Positions 20,576 to 32,098 of a stretch of 64,000 bases of DNA are shown one piece after another. The position numbers and the translations under genes are program-made. The DNA is taken from NCBI RefSeq assembly GCF_001750725.1, contig NZ_CP017279.1, forward strand, positions 3,844,001 to 3,908,000, given 5' to 3'. A model generated the notes under the pieces. That model saw only the letters and a list, made by a program, of their open reading frames with translations. It did not search any database and was not told the origin of the DNA. Origin of the DNA: Enterobacter ludwigii. Lineage in GTDB: Bacteria > Pseudomonadota > Gammaproteobacteria > Enterobacterales > Enterobacteriaceae. The first letter of the stretch is position 1. Each line of letters begins with the position of its first letter.

Positions 20576-23482
20576 TTACTGATGCGTCACAACGATAAGA
20601 CGCAGGGCATCCAGACGCCAGCCTGCCTGATTAAGGCTTTCCAGCACCTGCTGACGGTTGCTCTCGATCGCTGCCAGCTCGTCATCGCGGATGTTTGGGT
20701 TTACCGCTTTCAACGCTTCCAGACGGGAGAGTTCCGCGGACAGTTTGTCGTCGGCTTCTTGACGTGCGGCATCAATCAGCGCCCGGGCCGCTTTTTCGAT
20801 CTGCGTTTCACCCAGCTGCAGAATAGCGTGCACATCCTGCTGTACCGCATTGACCAGCTTACTGCCGGTATGGCGGTTCACGGCGCTCAGCTGGCGGTTA
20901 AAGCTCTCGAATTCAACCTGAGCGGCGAGGTTCGTGCCGTTTTTGTCCAGCAGCAGACGCACAGGCGTTGACGGCAGGAAGCGGTTGAGCTGCAGCTGTT
21001 TCGGCGCCTGCGCTTCGACAACGTAAATCAGTTCCAGCAATAGGGTACCCACTGGCAGCGCTTTGTTTTTCAACAACGAGATGGTGCTGCTGCCGGTATC
21101 GCCTGAGAGGATCAAATCCAGACCGTTGCGGATCAGCGGGTGCTCCCAGGTGATGAACTGCGCATCTTCGCGCGACAGTGCCACATCACGTTCAAAGGTG
21201 ATGGTGCATCCATCTTCCGGCAGGCCAGGGAAATCCGGGACCAGCATATGGTCGGACGGGGTCAGGACAATCAAATTCTCGCCACGATCGTCCTGGTTTA
21301 TGCCAACGATGTCGAACAGGTTCATGGAGAAGCTGATCAGGCTGGTGTCATCATCCTGCTCTTCAATGCTTTCAGCGAGCGCCTGGGCTTTTTCACCGCC
21401 GTTGGAGTGGATCTCCAGCAGGCGGTCACGGCCCTGTTCCAGCTGTGATTTCAGCGCTTCATGCTTATCACGGCAGGCTTTGATCAATTCATCAAACCCG
21501 TCGGTGTTCTCTGGCGCGGCCAGATAGCCGATCAGATCGGCGTGCACCTGATCGTAAATCGGGCGGCCGGTCGGGCAGGTATGCTCAAACGCATCCAGAC
21601 CTTCGTGGAACCAACGCACCAGAACGGACTGGGCGGTTTTTTCCAGATAAGGAACGTGGATCTGAATATCATGCGCCTGGCCAATACGATCCAGACGGCC
21701 GATACGCTGTTCCAGCAGATCCGGGTTGAACGGCAAATCGAACATCACCAGGTTGCTGGCAAACTGGAAGTTACGGCCTTCAGACCCGATTTCAGAGCAC
21801 AGCAGAACCTGGGCACCGCTGTCCTCTTCTGCAAACCATGCCGCGGCACGGTCCCGCTCGACGATGGACATCCCTTCGTGGAACACGGCGGCACGAATAC
21901 CTTCGCGTTCGCGCAGGACCTGCTCCAGCTGCAGCGCGGTGGCTGCTTTGGCGCAGATCACCAGCACTTTCTGAGAACGGTGCGCGGTCAAATAGCCCAT
22001 CAGCCACTCAACACGCGGGTCGAAGTTCCACCAGGTGCCGGTATCGCCTTCAAATTCCTGGTAAATCTGTTCCGGGTAGAGCATGTCGCGTGCACGCTCT
22101 TCTGCAGTTTTGCGCGCGCCCATAATGCCGGAAACTTTAATGGCCGTCTGGTACTGCGTCGGCAGTGGCAATTTGATGGTATGCAGTTCGCGTTTCGGGA
22201 AACCTTTCACCCCGTTACGGGTGTTACGGAACAGGACGCGGCTGGTGCCGTGGCGATCCATCAGCATATCGATCAGTTCTTTACGCGCGGAATCCGCGTT
22301 GTCACTGTCGCTGTTGGCCGCCTGCAGCAGAGGCTCAATATCCTGCTCGCCAATCAGATCGCTCAGGGTGTTGAGCTCGTCATTCGAGAGATGTTTACCC
22401 GCCAGCAGCAGGGCAACGGCATCGGCGACCGGACGGTAGTTATTCTGCTCTTCAACGAACTGCTCAAAGTCATGGAATCGGTTTGGATCGAGCAGGCGCA
22501 AACGGGCGAAGTGGCTCTCCAGACCTAACTGCTCCGGCGTTGCGGTCAGCAGCAGGACGCCTGGCACGCGCTCGGCAAGCTGTTCGATAGCCATGTATTC
22601 CCGGCTTGGTGCGTCTTCGCTCCAGACCAGATGGTGCGCTTCATCGACCACCATCAGGTCCCATTCGGCATCGCACAGGTGCTCAAGACGCTGCTTGCTG
22701 CGGCGTACGAAATCCAGAGAGCAGATCACCAGCTGTTCCGTTTCAAACGGGTTGTCCGCATCGTGCTGGGCTTCTGCATAGCGCTCGTCATCAAACAGAG
22801 CGAAACGCAGGTTAAAGCGGCGCAGCATCTCGACCAGCCATTGATGCTGCAGGGTTTCGGGTACCACAATCAGCACGCGCTCGGCTGCGCCGGAAAGCAG
22901 CTGTTGATGCAGGATCATGCCCGCTTCAATGGTTTTCCCCAGGCCCACTTCATCTGCCAGCAGTACGCGAGGTGCGTGACGGCGGCCCACGTCATGGGCG
23001 ATGTTCAGCTGGTGGGGAATAAGGCTGGTACGCTGACCGCGCAGGCCGCTCCACGGCATACGGTACTGTTCACTCTGGAACTTGCGTGCGCGATAGCGCA
23101 GGGAGAAGCGATCCATACGGTCGATTTGCCCGGCAAACAGGCGATCCTGCGGCTTACTGAATACCAGTTTGCTGTCGAGCAGCACCTCACGCAGGATGAC
23201 ATTGGCCTCGTCGGTGTCCAGGCGAGTCCCGATGTAGGCGAGCAGTCCATTCTCTTCTTTTACGTCTTCGACCTTTAGCTGCCAGCCGTCGTGGCTGGTC
23301 ACGGTGTCACCCGGGTTGAACATCACGCGGGTCACAGGGGAATCATTGCGGGCGTACAGGCGGTTTTCACCGGTAGCAGGGAAAAGGAGGGTAACCATTC
23401 GTGCATCCACGGCAACCACGGTTCCTAATCCAAGTTCGCTTTCTGTATCGCTGATCCAGCGTTGACCAAGTGTAAAAGGCAT
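20576..23482 (-). CDS. rapA: RNA polymerase-associated ATPase, SWI2/SNF2 type
   Basis: Binds core RNA polymerase and helps recycle it after termination. The 968-residue chain opens with Tudor-like domains, then the helicase core: DEVGLGKT at residues 177-184 (Walker A), a DEAH box in VVDEAHHL near 280, and the C-lobe motif [16 protein letters not shown]. Large insertions follow, as in the family. Upstream lies a promoter with a TTGACG -35. It appears to form a two-gene unit with rluA. Confidence 0.98.
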   Translation of the reverse strand: MPFTLGQRWISDTESELGLGTVVAVDARMVTLLFPATGENRLYARNDSPVTRVMFNPGDTVTSHDGWQLKVEDVKEENGLLAYIGTRLDTDEANVILREVLLDSKLVFSKPQDRLFAGQIDRMDRFSLRYRARKFQSEQYRMPWSGLRGQRTSLIPHQLNIAHDVGRRHAPRVLLADEVGLGKTIEAGMILHQQLLSGAAERVLIVVPETLQHQWLVEMLRRFNLRFALFDDERYAEAQHDADNPFETEQLVICSLDFVRRSKQRLEHLCDAEWDLMVVDEAHHLVWSEDAPSREYMAIEQLAERVPGVLLLTATPEQLGLESHFARLRLLDPNRFHDFEQFVEEQNNYRPVADAVALLLAGKHLSNDELNTLSDLIGEQDIEPLLQAANSDSDNADSARKELIDMLMDRHGTSRVLFRNTRNGVKGFPKRELHTIKLPLPTQYQTAIKVSGIMGARKTAEERARDMLYPEQIYQEFEGDTGTWWNFDPRVEWLMGYLTAHRSQKVLVICAKAATALQLEQVLREREGIRAAVFHEGMSIVERDRAAAWFAEEDSGAQVLLCSEIGSEGRNFQFASNLVMFDLPFNPDLLEQRIGRLDRIGQAHDIQIHVPYLEKTAQSVLVRWFHEGLDAFEHTCPTGRPIYDQVHADLIGYLAAPENTDGFDELIKACRDKHEALKSQLEQGRDRLLEIHSNGGEKAQALAESIEEQDDDTSLISFSMNLFDIVGINQDDRGENLIVLTPSDHMLVPDFPGLPEDGCTITFERDVALSREDAQFITWEHPLIRNGLDLILSGDTGSSTISLLKNKALPVGTLLLELIYVVEAQAPKQLQLNRFLPSTPVRLLLDKNGTNLAAQVEFESFNRQLSAVNRHTGSKLVNAVQQDVHAILQLGETQIEKAARALIDAARQEADDKLSAELSRLEALKAVNPNIRDDELAAIESNRQQVLESLNQAGWRLDALRLIVVTHQ

Positions 23483-23504
23483 ATTTGTTCGGCTCTAATC
23501 GTAA

Positions 23505-23533
23505 ATTGCAGGCAATAGTTCAACCACCGTCAA
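23505..23533 (-). promoter_or_regulatory. Probable rapA promoter
   Basis: Reading leftward: TTGACG (five of six), 17-bp spacer, TGCAAT (four of six), ending 22 nt before the rapA start codon. Confidence 0.5.
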
Positions 23534-23610
23534 AAAAGACAGTCATTGAAAAATGGGTCCGGGAATGGAAAGGGCGCTATGGTACTGGATGGCAGCCATT
23601 TCGTCACGTG

Positions 23611-25968
23611 TCAAAATAGGCCAAGTTGCCCTGTCACTAGTGTAGCAAAGTCGTCGTCGATGAAGGGCAAAATTCCGTCCGCGACCGGCTGAAGCTGACG
23701 CGTAAGATAGTGCTCGTAATCCAGAGGCGAGTGCTGGTAATCCACGGGTTCCGGGCCGTTGGTGGTCCAGAGGTATTTGATGGTTCCCCGGTTCTGATAC
23801 TGCGGAGCACGCCCCCGGCGCACGTTCTCCTCATCAGCCAGACGCGCCGCGCGGACGTGCGGCGGAACGTTGCGCTGGTATTCCGCCAGTGGGCGGCGCA
23901 GGCGCTTGCGGTACACCAGCTGGGCGTCGAGTTCACCGGCCATCAGGCTGGCAATTGTTTCACGCACGTAGTCCTGATAAGGCTCGTTGCGAAAGATACG
24001 CAGATAAAGCGTTTGCTGAAACTGCTGTGCCAGCGGCGTCCAGTCGGTGCGTACGGTTTCCAGCCCTTTAAAGACCATTCGCTGCTTGTCACCTTCCTGA
24101 ATAAGTCCGGCGTAGCGCTTCTTACTGCCCTGGTCGGTACCGCGAATGGTGGGCATTAAAAAGCGGCTGAAATGGGTTTCAAACTCCAGTTCTAACGCGC
24201 TGCTTAACCGCTCTTTTTGCAAACTTTCCTGCCACCAGGCGTTCACAAAAGCCACCAGTGATTTGCCGATTCGCTCGGCATCCTCTTCTGAATGCGCGCC
24301 CTTAAGCCAGACAAAGGTGGAATCCGTATCGCCATAAATAACGTCATAACCCTGGGATTCAATCAACGCTTTGGTCTGGCGCATGATGTCGTGCCCGCGC
24401 ATGGTGATAGATGACGCCAGTCGTGGGTCGAAGAAGCGGCAGGCGCTGGTCCCCAGAACCCCGTAAAACGCGTTCATGATAATTTTCAGCGCCTGAGAAA
24501 GGGGCTTGTTGCCATGACGCTTAGCCTCGTCGCGACCGTGCCAGATGTTTCCCACGATTTCCGGCAGACAGTGCTTTTCCCGTGAGAAGCGGGCCCCAAG
24601 AAAACCTTCTGTGCTGTGCAAATCGTCAGGCTGCGCCATCCCTTCCACCAGCCCGACGGGATCGATCAGGAAGGTGCGAATAATGGACGGATAGAGGCTT
24701 TTGTAGTCCAGCACCAGCACGGAGTCATACAACCCGGGCCGGGAATCCATCACGTAACCGCCCGGGCTTGCCTGCGGCGGCACATCACCGAGGTTGGGGG
24801 CGACATAGCCCGCGCGGTGCATACGCGGGAAATAGAGGTGGCTAAAGGCGGCCACGGAGCCACCGTGCCGGTCAGCGGCGAGGCCGTTCACCGTCGCGCG
24901 CTCGAGCAGGAAGGGCATGATCTCCGTTTTATGGAAAATCTGCGTCACCAGTTCACAATCTTTCAGGTTGTAGGTGGCGAGCGCCGGTTTGTCTTCGTTA
25001 AAACGCCGGTCGATTTCATCCATCCTGTCCCACGGATTGTCGATGGATTTCCCTTCGCCGAGCAGCTCCTGCGCCACCGCTTCCAGAGAGAAAGAGGAAA
25101 AATTCCAGAAGGCAGATTTGAGCGCCTCAATGCCGTCGATAATCAGGCGGCCATTGGCCTGCGCGAAAAACACACCGTTTTTAAAACCGTGCTCGCGCCA
25201 TTCCAGCTCGCTGTTTCCGCGCCCCAGCATCAGGGGGATGCGGTAACGTTCAGCATGTTTTTGCAGCACGCGCAGATCGAACTGCACCACGTTCCAGCCG
25301 ATCAACACATCGGGATCGCGATCGGCAAACCACTGGTTTAGCTTTTCCAGAAGCTGTGGCCGGCTGTTGACATACTCCAGCCGGAAATCCAGCGCGGACG
25401 CGTTGCCATTCGGGGGGCCAAGCATATAAACAACCCGATCCCCGCAGCCTTCAAGGCCGATACAGTACAGCTCACCGTGGCGAGTGGTTTCGATATCCAG
25501 CGAGACCCATTTCAACGGCGGCCGGTAGGTGGGGTTGGGTTTGAGACGGGCGTTAATAAGGCTGCCGTTTTGCGCGGTGCCGTCGACCCAGACGGGGGCA
25601 GTAATAAACCGCTCCATCAAAAAACGTTCTGGCGGGCGGATATCGGCTTCGTACAGCGTCACGCCAGCGTCGCGCAGCAGTTTTTCATAACGCATCAGCT
25701 GGCGATGGGCGCGGCAGTAAAGGCCATGTACGGGCTGACGGTGGAAATCTTTCAGTTCAAGCGGCGTCAGGCGCCAGCCATTTTCACCGCGCAGCAGTTG
25801 CTTTACTTTCTCAACATGATCGTTCGGGATAAAAGCCACGGACTCCTGCGGCGGCAGGGTCACGTGCAGCGGGCCGTTGTCCGTCGCCAGCCAGAATGCC
25901 ACCTCGGTGCCCTGAGGAGTATCCCGCCAGTGTCGGGTAAGTAAAAAACCTTCTTGCGCCTGCGCCAC
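23611..25968 (-). CDS. polB: DNA polymerase II
   Basis: A family B polymerase used in SOS-associated replication restart and lesion bypass. The 785-residue protein (E. coli 783) has the 3'-5' exonuclease motif [11 protein letters not shown] and the polymerase motifs [13 protein letters not shown] (A), [12 protein letters not shown] (B) and YGDTDST (C), with all catalytic aspartates. Upstream is a CTG-N10-CAG LexA box, so it should be damage-inducible. It lies directly downstream of araBAD, separated by a hairpin that would stop arabinose-driven read-through. Confidence 0.98.
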   Translation of the reverse strand: MAQAQEGFLLTRHWRDTPQGTEVAFWLATDNGPLHVTLPPQESVAFIPNDHVEKVKQLLRGENGWRLTPLELKDFHRQPVHGLYCRAHRQLMRYEKLLRDAGVTLYEADIRPPERFLMERFITAPVWVDGTAQNGSLINARLKPNPTYRPPLKWVSLDIETTRHGELYCIGLEGCGDRVVYMLGPPNGNASALDFRLEYVNSRPQLLEKLNQWFADRDPDVLIGWNVVQFDLRVLQKHAERYRIPLMLGRGNSELEWREHGFKNGVFFAQANGRLIIDGIEALKSAFWNFSSFSLEAVAQELLGEGKSIDNPWDRMDEIDRRFNEDKPALATYNLKDCELVTQIFHKTEIMPFLLERATVNGLAADRHGGSVAAFSHLYFPRMHRAGYVAPNLGDVPPQASPGGYVMDSRPGLYDSVLVLDYKSLYPSIIRTFLIDPVGLVEGMAQPDDLHSTEGFLGARFSREKHCLPEIVGNIWHGRDEAKRHGNKPLSQALKIIMNAFYGVLGTSACRFFDPRLASSITMRGHDIMRQTKALIESQGYDVIYGDTDSTFVWLKGAHSEEDAERIGKSLVAFVNAWWQESLQKERLSSALELEFETHFSRFLMPTIRGTDQGSKKRYAGLIQEGDKQRMVFKGLETVRTDWTPLAQQFQQTLYLRIFRNEPYQDYVRETIASLMAGELDAQLVYRKRLRRPLAEYQRNVPPHVRAARLADEENVRRGRAPQYQNRGTIKYLWTTNGPEPVDYQHSPLDYEHYLTRQLQPVADGILPFIDDDFATLVTGQLGLF

Positions 25969-25974
25969 GCCGCT

Positions 25975-26013
25975 ATCCCATAAAACAAAACCAGGCTTGA
26001 TTATAGCCTGGTT
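25975..26013 (-). terminator. araBAD terminator overlapping the polB -10 element
   Basis: AACCAGGCT-7 nt-AGCCTGGTT is a perfect 9-bp stem, followed on the minus strand by TTTTGTTTTA. The loop and stem edge contain TATAAT (minus strand, 26005-26000), a perfect -10 hexamer placed 17 bp after the LexA-box side. Confidence 0.75.
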
Positions 26014-26025
26014 GAATATTTTATG

Positions 26026-26041
26026 CTGGGTATATATACAG
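26026..26041 (-). promoter_or_regulatory. LexA (SOS) box of polB
   Basis: On the minus strand, CTGTATATATACCCAG fits CTG-N10-CAG with the AT-rich alternating centre of LexA sites. It covers the -35 position of the polB promoter and ends 1 bp before the araD stop codon. Confidence 0.75.
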
Positions 26042-26042
26042 T

Positions 26043-26738
26043 TTACTGCCCGTAATAGGCTTTTGCGCCATGTTTACGCAGGTAGTGTTTATCCAGCAGG
26101 GTTGGCTGCATATCCGGAAGCTGCGGTGCCAGCTGGCGGCAGAAGATGCCCATATACGCGACCTCTTCCAGCACAATCGCGTTATGTACCGCATCTTCGG
26201 CGTTTTTGCCCCAGGCAAAAGGTCCATGGGAGTGCACCAGCACGCCGGGCATTTGCGCAGCGTCGATACCCTGTTTTTCAAACGTTTCGACGATAACGTT
26301 GCCGGTTTCCCACTCATACTCGCCGTTGATCTCTTTATCAGTCATCAAACGGGTGCAGGGAATGGTGCCGTAAAAGTAGTCTGCGTGCGTGGTACCGGTC
26401 GCCGGAATGGACTGGCCGGCCTGCGCCCAGATGGTCGCATGACGCGAATGGGTATGCACAATACCGCCAATGGTCGGGAAGGCCTGGTAGAGCAGGCGAT
26501 GCGTTGGCGTGTCCGAGGAGGGTTTTTTCTTTCCTTCCACCACTTCGCCCGTGGCGATGCTGACGACAACCATATCTTCCGCGGTCATTACCGTGTAATC
26601 CACCCCTGACGGCTTTATCACGAAGACGCCGTGCTCGCGGTCAACGGCGCTGACGTTGCCCCAGGTCAGCGTCACCAGATTGTGTTTGGGCAGCGCCAGG
26701 TTGGCTTCAAGTACCTGACGTTTGAGATCTTCTAACAT
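26043..26738 (-). CDS. araD: L-ribulose-5-phosphate 4-epimerase
   Basis: The last step of L-arabinose entry, giving D-xylulose 5-phosphate. The ATG chosen ([11 protein letters not shown]) follows AGGATTG-like spacing and gives 231 residues, the E. coli length; an upstream in-frame extension is ignored. The zinc ligands His95 and His97 (IVHTHSRHA) and His171 (VLVHSHGPF) are in place. It is third in araBAD, separated from araA by a 52-bp gap with a hairpin. Confidence 0.98.
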   Translation of the reverse strand: MLEDLKRQVLEANLALPKHNLVTLTWGNVSAVDREHGVFVIKPSGVDYTVMTAEDMVVVSIATGEVVEGKKKPSSDTPTHRLLYQAFPTIGGIVHTHSRHATIWAQAGQSIPATGTTHADYFYGTIPCTRLMTDKEINGEYEWETGNVIVETFEKQGIDAAQMPGVLVHSHGPFAWGKNAEDAVHNAIVLEEVAYMGIFCRQLAPQLPDMQPTLLDKHYLRKHGAKAYYGQ

Positions 26739-26757
26739 GCAATCCTCCAGGAAAAGA

Positions 26758-26777
26758 GGCCCGCCCTGCGGCAGGCC
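26758..26777 (-). repeat. Hairpin in the araA-araD gap
   Basis: On the mRNA strand GGCCTGCC-gcag-GGCGGGCC forms an 8-bp stem with one U-G pair. E. coli carries a REP-type palindrome in this gap. The stem may stabilise the upstream araBA mRNA or lower araD expression. Confidence 0.55.
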
Positions 26778-26790
26778 AAAGGTTCCCCTG

Positions 26791-28293
26791 TTAACGTTTT
26801 GAACCGTAATAGACTTCGTTCCAGCGCAGTGCGTCTTTGAACGCGGGCAGGCGGGTATCGTTATCAATAACGGTCAGTTCGATGTCGTGCAGTTCGGCGA
26901 ACTGACGCATGTCGTTCAGATCCAGCGCATGGCTGAAGACGGTGTGGTGCGCGCCACCGGCCAGGATCCAGGCTTCCGAGGCGGTTGGCAGGTCAGGCTG
27001 CGCTTTCCACAGGGCGTTGGCGACCGGCAGTTTTGGCAGAGAATGCGGGGTTTCAACCGCATCCACACAGTTCACCAGCAGGCGGAAACGGTCGCCCAGG
27101 TCAATGAGGCTGGCGTTGATGGCAGGGCCGGTACGGGTGTTGAAGATCAGACGTGCCGGGTCGGCTTTTCCGCCAATGCCAAGGTACTGCACGTCGAGGA
27201 TCGGTTTCTCTTCAACGGCAATGGAAGGACACACTTCCAGCATATGCGAGCCCAGTACCAGGTCGTTGCCGTTTTCGAAGTGGTAGGTGTAGTCCTCCAT
27301 AAAGGAGGTGCCGCCCTGCAGACCGGTTGACATCACTTTCATAATGCGAAGCAGAGCGGCAGTTTTCCAGTCGCCTTCGCCGGCAAAGCCGTAGCCCTGC
27401 TGCATCAGACGTTGTACCGCCAGGCCGGGCAGTTGTTTCAGGCCGTGGAGGTCTTCAAAAGTGGTGGTAAAGGCATGGAAGCCACCCTGTTCCAGGAAGC
27501 GTTTCATGCCCAGTTCGATACGTGCTGCATCCAGCACGTTCTGGCGTTTGTCACCGTGAATTTGTGCCGCAGGGGTCAGACGGTAGCTGCTTTCGTATTC
27601 GTCGACCAGCGCGCTTACGTCGCCATCGCTGATTTCATTCACCACCTGCACCAGGTCACCCACGGCCCAGGTATTCACCGAGAAACCAAATTTAATCTGT
27701 GCGGCAACTTTATCGCCGTCGGTGACCGCCACTTCACGCATGTTGTCGCCGAAACGCACCACTTTCAGGTGACGAGTATCTTGTCGGGACACCGCCTGGC
27801 GCATCCAGGAGCCGATACGTTTTTGCGCATGCTGATCCTGCCAGTGGCCGGTGACGACCGCATGTTGCTGGCGCATACGTGCGCCGATAAAGCCGAACTC
27901 GCGGCCGCCGTGCGCGGTCTGGTTCAGGTTCATAAAGTCCATATCAATGCTGTCCCACGGCAGGGACGCGTTGAACTGGGTATGGAACTGCATCAGTGGT
28001 TTATTGAGGATGGCCAGACCGTTGATCCACATTTTGGCCGGCGAGAAGGTGTGCAGCCACACCACCATGCCAGCGCATTTATCGTCGTAGTTCGCGTCGC
28101 GGCAGATGTTCGTGATCTCATCCGGGGTCGTGCCGAGCGGTTTGAGCACCAGTTTGCACGGCAGTTTAGCCTCTGCATTGAGCGCGTTGACCACGTGCTC
28201 AGCATGTTTCGTCACCTGTTGCAGCGCTTCCGGCCCGTACAGATGTTGGCTGCCAATGACAAACCACACTTCATAATTATTAAAAATGGTCAT
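26791..28293 (-). CDS. araA: L-arabinose isomerase
   Basis: Converts L-arabinose to L-ribulose with Mn2+. The protein is 500 residues, the same as E. coli. Active-site segments [10 protein letters not shown] (Glu306), [10 protein letters not shown] (Glu333), GSHMLEV (His350) and GGAHHTVFS (His450) are all present, which fits an active hexameric enzyme. It starts 10 bp after araB in the catabolite-controlled araBAD operon. Confidence 0.98.
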   Translation of the reverse strand: MTIFNNYEVWFVIGSQHLYGPEALQQVTKHAEHVVNALNAEAKLPCKLVLKPLGTTPDEITNICRDANYDDKCAGMVVWLHTFSPAKMWINGLAILNKPLMQFHTQFNASLPWDSIDMDFMNLNQTAHGGREFGFIGARMRQQHAVVTGHWQDQHAQKRIGSWMRQAVSRQDTRHLKVVRFGDNMREVAVTDGDKVAAQIKFGFSVNTWAVGDLVQVVNEISDGDVSALVDEYESSYRLTPAAQIHGDKRQNVLDAARIELGMKRFLEQGGFHAFTTTFEDLHGLKQLPGLAVQRLMQQGYGFAGEGDWKTAALLRIMKVMSTGLQGGTSFMEDYTYHFENGNDLVLGSHMLEVCPSIAVEEKPILDVQYLGIGGKADPARLIFNTRTGPAINASLIDLGDRFRLLVNCVDAVETPHSLPKLPVANALWKAQPDLPTASEAWILAGGAHHTVFSHALDLNDMRQFAELHDIELTVIDNDTRLPAFKDALRWNEVYYGSKR

Positions 28294-28303
28294 TATTGTG
28301 TCC

Positions 28304-30013
28304 TTAATGTGTCAGGGTTGCCGTAGTGTCCGCGGTGTGTTTGGCCGGGGCGGCGACAGGGAGATAGTGAAGTTCGGCGCTTTTTGCCCATTGCTGATAG
28401 CGCTGATAAAGCTGTTCAAAACGCTGCGCCTGCTGAGCACGCGGCTGGAGGGTATTTTCGACAGCGCTCGCCATGTGCTGCTGCGCGGTCGGGATATCGG
28501 CATGAACGCCTGCCGCAACGGCCGCGAAGATCGCTGCACCGAGGGCACAGCACTGATCGGAGGCGACAATCTGCAGCGGACGGTTCAGCACGTCACAACA
28601 GGCCTGCATGATTACCGGGTTTTTACGGGCGATGCCGCCCAGTGCCATCACGTTGTTGACGTCAATGCCCTGCTCGGTGAAGCACTCCATAATGGCGCGC
28701 GCCCCAAAGGCAGTTGCGGCAATCAGGCCGCCAAACAGCGCTGGCGCGTCGGTGGCGAGGTTAAGATCGGTGATCACCCCTTTCAGGCGCTGGTTGGCAA
28801 ATGGCGTACGGCGACCGTTGAACCAGTCGAGCACTACCGGCAGGTGATCGAGAGAAGGATTCTTTGCCCACGCGGCGGTGAGCTGCGGCAAAAGCTGCTT
28901 TTTACTTTCGGCAATCTGGGTCTTCAGCTCAGGATGTGCCGCCGCCAGCTGATCCAGCGGCCAGCCCAGCACGCGGCCAAACCAGGCGTAGATATCGCCA
29001 AAGGCGGACTGACCCGCTTCCAGACCGATAAACTCCGGTACGACGCTGCCGTCAACCTGGCCGCAGATGCCTTTTACCGCCCGATCGCCTACGCTGGCTT
29101 TATCCGCGGTGAGAATGTCGCAGGTGGAGGTGCCGATAACCTTCACCAGCGTGTTTGGCTGGGCACCGGCGCCCACCGCGCCCATGTGGCAGTCAAACGC
29201 CCCGCCGGAGATCGCCACGTTTTGCGGCAGACCCAGGCGCGTCGCCCACTCTTCACAAAGCGTACCCACCGGAATATCGGCGGTGAAGGTGTCGGTGAAC
29301 AGCGGGTATTGCAAACTCGTGTTGATGACGGGATCGAGTTCATCGAAGAACGCCGCCGGTGGCAGGCCACCCCAGCTTTCATGCCACAGGGATTTGTGTC
29401 CGGCGCTGCAGCGTCCGCGGCGGATATCCTGCGGACGCGTGGTACCGGAGAGCAGGGCTGGTACCCAGTCGCACAGTTCAATCCAGGATACCGCGGCCTG
29501 CGCAACGGATGCGTCCGTGCGGGTTACGTGGAGGATCTTGGCCCAGAACCATTCACTGGAGTAAATACCGCCGATGTAGCGCGAGTAGTCCGTTTTACCG
29601 GGCTGGTGACACAAGCGGGTAATGGCCTCGGCCTCTTCAACGGCGGTGTGATCTTTCCACAGCACGAACATGGCGTTCGGGTTATCAGCAAACTCCGGAC
29701 GCAGCGCCAGAACATGGCCTTCGGCATCCACAGGGGCAGGCGTTGAGCCGGTACTGTCGACGCCAATCCCGACGATCTCTGCCCGCTGGGCGTCGGTCAG
29801 TTCAGCCAGCACGGTTTTGATTGCCGCTTCCATCGACTCAATGTAGTCACGTGGATGGTGACGGAACTGGTTATTTGGCGCATCGCAGTAGCGCCCCTCT
29901 TGCCAGCGCGGGTACCACTCAACGCTGGTTGCTATTTCCTGGCCGCTTGTACAGTCCACTGCCAGAGCGCGAACCGAGTCGCTGCCAAAATCGAGGCCAA
30001 TCGCAATTGCCAT
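28304..30013 (-). CDS. araB: Ribulokinase
   Basis: Phosphorylates L-ribulose, the second step of arabinose catabolism. It is an FGGY-family kinase of 569 residues (E. coli 566). It has the N-terminal phosphate-binding [13 protein letters not shown] and the C-terminal ATP-side segment [15 protein letters not shown]. It is the first gene of araBAD, transcribed leftward from the AraC- and CRP-controlled promoter immediately upstream. Confidence 0.98.
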   Translation of the reverse strand: MAIAIGLDFGSDSVRALAVDCTSGQEIATSVEWYPRWQEGRYCDAPNNQFRHHPRDYIESMEAAIKTVLAELTDAQRAEIVGIGVDSTGSTPAPVDAEGHVLALRPEFADNPNAMFVLWKDHTAVEEAEAITRLCHQPGKTDYSRYIGGIYSSEWFWAKILHVTRTDASVAQAAVSWIELCDWVPALLSGTTRPQDIRRGRCSAGHKSLWHESWGGLPPAAFFDELDPVINTSLQYPLFTDTFTADIPVGTLCEEWATRLGLPQNVAISGGAFDCHMGAVGAGAQPNTLVKVIGTSTCDILTADKASVGDRAVKGICGQVDGSVVPEFIGLEAGQSAFGDIYAWFGRVLGWPLDQLAAAHPELKTQIAESKKQLLPQLTAAWAKNPSLDHLPVVLDWFNGRRTPFANQRLKGVITDLNLATDAPALFGGLIAATAFGARAIMECFTEQGIDVNNVMALGGIARKNPVIMQACCDVLNRPLQIVASDQCCALGAAIFAAVAAGVHADIPTAQQHMASAVENTLQPRAQQAQRFEQLYQRYQQWAKSAELHYLPVAAPAKHTADTTATLTH

Positions 30014-30046
30014 GGTGTTGCTCCATCAAAAAACAGGTATGAGAGA

Positions 30047-30110
30047 ACATTAGAGACTGGAGGCGAAAATCGTCAGGCAGGATCCGCTAATCTTATGGAC
30101 TAAATTGCTG
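30047..30110 (-). promoter_or_regulatory. araBAD promoter with araI1 and araI2
   Basis: On the minus strand, I1 (CAGCAATTTAGTCCATA, 30110-30094) and I2 (TAGCGGATCCTGCCTGA, 30089-30073) are 17-bp AraC half-sites separated by 4 bp, exactly as in E. coli. A TAATGT -10 lies at 30052-30047. Arabinose-bound AraC occupies both halves to recruit polymerase. Confidence 0.9.
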
Positions 30111-30123
30111 TTGCAATAGAAAG

Positions 30124-30139
30124 TGTGACGCCGTGCAAA
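30124..30139. promoter_or_regulatory. CRP site of the ara locus
   Basis: TGTGAcgccgtGCAAA matches one perfect and one weak CRP half-site and occupies the same place, just upstream of araI1, as in E. coli. Confidence 0.85.
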
Positions 30140-30145
30140 TAATCA

Positions 30146-30180
30146 ATGTGGACATTTCTGCCGCACTTATAGACACTTTT
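30146..30180. promoter_or_regulatory. araO1 operator and araC promoter region
   Basis: Closely matches the E. coli O1 pair of AraC half-sites (minus strand AAAGTGTCTATAAGTGCGG then ATGTCCACATT). AraC binding here represses its own promoter. Confidence 0.75.
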
Positions 30181-30300
30181 GTTACTGCTGATCTGCCCCC
30201 GTGGGCGGAGAAATCAGGGGGAAAGGCTGAAACATGGCGGACGTAAAAGAGGTGTGATGCTTTTTGGATCTTTTCGCGGGCCATTTTTATACTGCTTTTA

Positions 30301-30321
30301 TCGATATGGACAATTGGTTTC
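30301..30321. promoter_or_regulatory. araO2 looping operator
   Basis: The minus-strand GAAACCAATTGTCCATA (30321-30305) is nearly identical to E. coli araO2. It lies in the araC leader, 211 bp from araI1 and in the same orientation, suited to the AraC repression loop. Confidence 0.85.
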
Positions 30322-30349
30322 CTTCAGGACCCTTGGGAGAACTGAATCT

Positions 30350-31195
30350 ATGGCCGAAACGCAAAACGATCCCTTATTACCGGGCTACTCGTTTAATGCT
30401 CACCTGGTGGCGGGGCTGACCCCTATCGAGGCTGAGGGATATCTCGATTTTTACGTCGACCGACCGCTCGGGATGAAAGGGTATATTCTGAACCTGACGG
30501 TGCGTGGGGAAGGGATTATCAAAAATAACGATCAGCAGTTTGTCTGCCGTCCGGGCGATATGCTGCTGTTTCCGCCGGGGGAGATCCACCACTACGGGCG
30601 CCACCCGGAGGCCAAAGAGTGGTATCACCAGTGGGTCTACTTCCGCCCGCGCGCCTACTGGCAGGAGTGGCTCTCGTGGCCGGCTATTTTTGCGCACACC
30701 GGTTTTTATCGCCCGGACGAGGTTCATCTGGCGCAGTTCCGCGAACTCTTTGCCCAAATTATTGAAGCGGGGCAGGCGGGTGGCCGGTATGCCGAACTGC
30801 TGGCGATTAACCTGCTTGAACAGGTGCTGTTGCGCCGGATGGAGGCGATAAACGCGTCACTTAATCCTCCGCTGGACAACCGCGTGCGCGACGCCTGCCA
30901 GTACATCAGCGACCATCTGGCCGACAGCCAGTTCGATATCGCCAGCGTCGCCCAGCATGTGTGTCTCTCACCGTCGCGGCTGTCACATCTGTTCCGTCAG
31001 CAGTTGGGCGTTAGCGTCCTGAGCTGGCGTGAGGACCAGCGTATCAGCCAGGCGAAGCTCCTGCTCAGCACCACCCGCATGCCCATTGCCACCGTGGGGC
31101 GCAATGTGGGCTTTGAAGATCAGCTCTATTTCTCCCGGGTATTTAAAAAATGCACCGGTGCCAGCCCCAGTGAATTCCGGGCAGGATGTGAATAA
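30350..31195 (+). CDS. araC: Arabinose operon regulatory protein
   Basis: Activator with arabinose and repressor by DNA looping without it. The start at [12 protein letters not shown] follows GGGAGA and yields 281 residues, the Salmonella length (E. coli 292). An upstream open stretch in the same frame runs through araO2 and is not coding. The N-terminal arm and cupin dimerisation domain (about 1-165) are followed by a linker and two helix-turn-helix motifs ([20 protein letters not shown] and [20 protein letters not shown]). Confidence 0.98.
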   Translation: MAETQNDPLLPGYSFNAHLVAGLTPIEAEGYLDFYVDRPLGMKGYILNLTVRGEGIIKNNDQQFVCRPGDMLLFPPGEIHHYGRHPEAKEWYHQWVYFRPRAYWQEWLSWPAIFAHTGFYRPDEVHLAQFRELFAQIIEAGQAGGRYAELLAINLLEQVLLRRMEAINASLNPPLDNRVRDACQYISDHLADSQFDIASVAQHVCLSPSRLSHLFRQQLGVSVLSWREDQRISQAKLLLSTTRMPIATVGRNVGFEDQLYFSRVFKKCTGASPSEFRAGCE

Positions 31196-31323
31196 ACGGT
31201 AAAAAAAGATAAACAAGCAGGTGAACTGTGGAAGCAACCTGTAAACTATTCAGACAATTGTTGTCTTGACGCGGTGCAGGGCGCTAAGCAGAATCCCTGA
31301 TTCGTTTTCTGACCGGAATAGTT

Positions 31324-32091
31324 ATGCAGGCATTGCTGGAACATTTTATCACCCAGTCCGTTATGTATTCGCTTATCGCCGTTGCGCTGGTGGCGTTTCT
31401 GGAATCGCTTGCACTTGTTGGGTTGATCCTCCCCGGCACGGTGATGATGGCGGGGCTGGGCGCGTTGATTGGCAGCGGTGAAGTGAATTTCTGGCAGGCG
31501 TGGATGGCGGGGATTATCGGCTGTTTACTTGGCGACTGGATCTCCTTCTGGCTGGGCTGGCGCTTTAAGAAACCGCTGCACCGCTGGTCGTTCATGAAAA
31601 AGAACAAAGCCTTGCTGGATAAAACCGAACATGCGCTGCATCAGCACAGCATGTTCACGATCCTCGTGGGTCGCTTTGTTGGACCAACGCGTCCGCTGGT
31701 GCCGATGGTCGCGGGGATGCTGGATCTGCCTGTTGCGAAATTCGTGCTGCCGAACATCATCGGCTGTGTTTTCTGGCCGCCGTTCTACTTTCTGCCGGGG
31801 ATCCTGGCAGGGGCCACCGTTGATATTCCTGACGGAATGCAAAGCGGTGAGTTTAAGTGGTTGTTGCTGGCTACGGCCCTGCTGTTGTGGATCGCTGCCT
31901 GGCTGTGCTGGCGACTGTGGCGCAGCGCGAAAGCGAATGTTGATCGCCTGACGCGTTATCTGCCACGCTCGCGCCTGTTGTGGCTCGCGCCGTTAATGCT
32001 GGGGGTTGCCGCAGTGGCGCTGGTCGCCCTGATTCGCCACCCGCTGATGCCGGTGTACGGTGAAATTCTCTTGAAGGTGGTGAGCCGTTAA
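31324..32091 (+). CDS. yabI: DedA-family inner-membrane protein
   Basis: A 255-residue multi-pass protein. DedA proteins act in envelope maintenance, and some members flip undecaprenyl phosphate or phospholipids; the exact role of YabI is unsettled. Family marks are FLESLALVGLILPGT, the GDWISFWLGWRF loop, and FVGPTRPLVPMVAGM with the conserved Gly-Pro-x-Arg. It follows araC in the same direction, converges on thiQ, and probably has its own promoter. Confidence 0.95.
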   Translation: MQALLEHFITQSVMYSLIAVALVAFLESLALVGLILPGTVMMAGLGALIGSGEVNFWQAWMAGIIGCLLGDWISFWLGWRFKKPLHRWSFMKKNKALLDKTEHALHQHSMFTILVGRFVGPTRPLVPMVAGMLDLPVAKFVLPNIIGCVFWPPFYFLPGILAGATVDIPDGMQSGEFKWLLLATALLLWIAAWLCWRLWRSAKANVDRLTRYLPRSRLLWLAPLMLGVAAVALVALIRHPLMPVYGEILLKVVSR

Positions 32092-32098
32092 TCTGTTT

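Noticed and set aside
30179..30349. In-frame upstream extension of araC
   Set aside because: It runs through araO1/araO2, and the internal ATG has the ribosome site and the Salmonella-type protein start.
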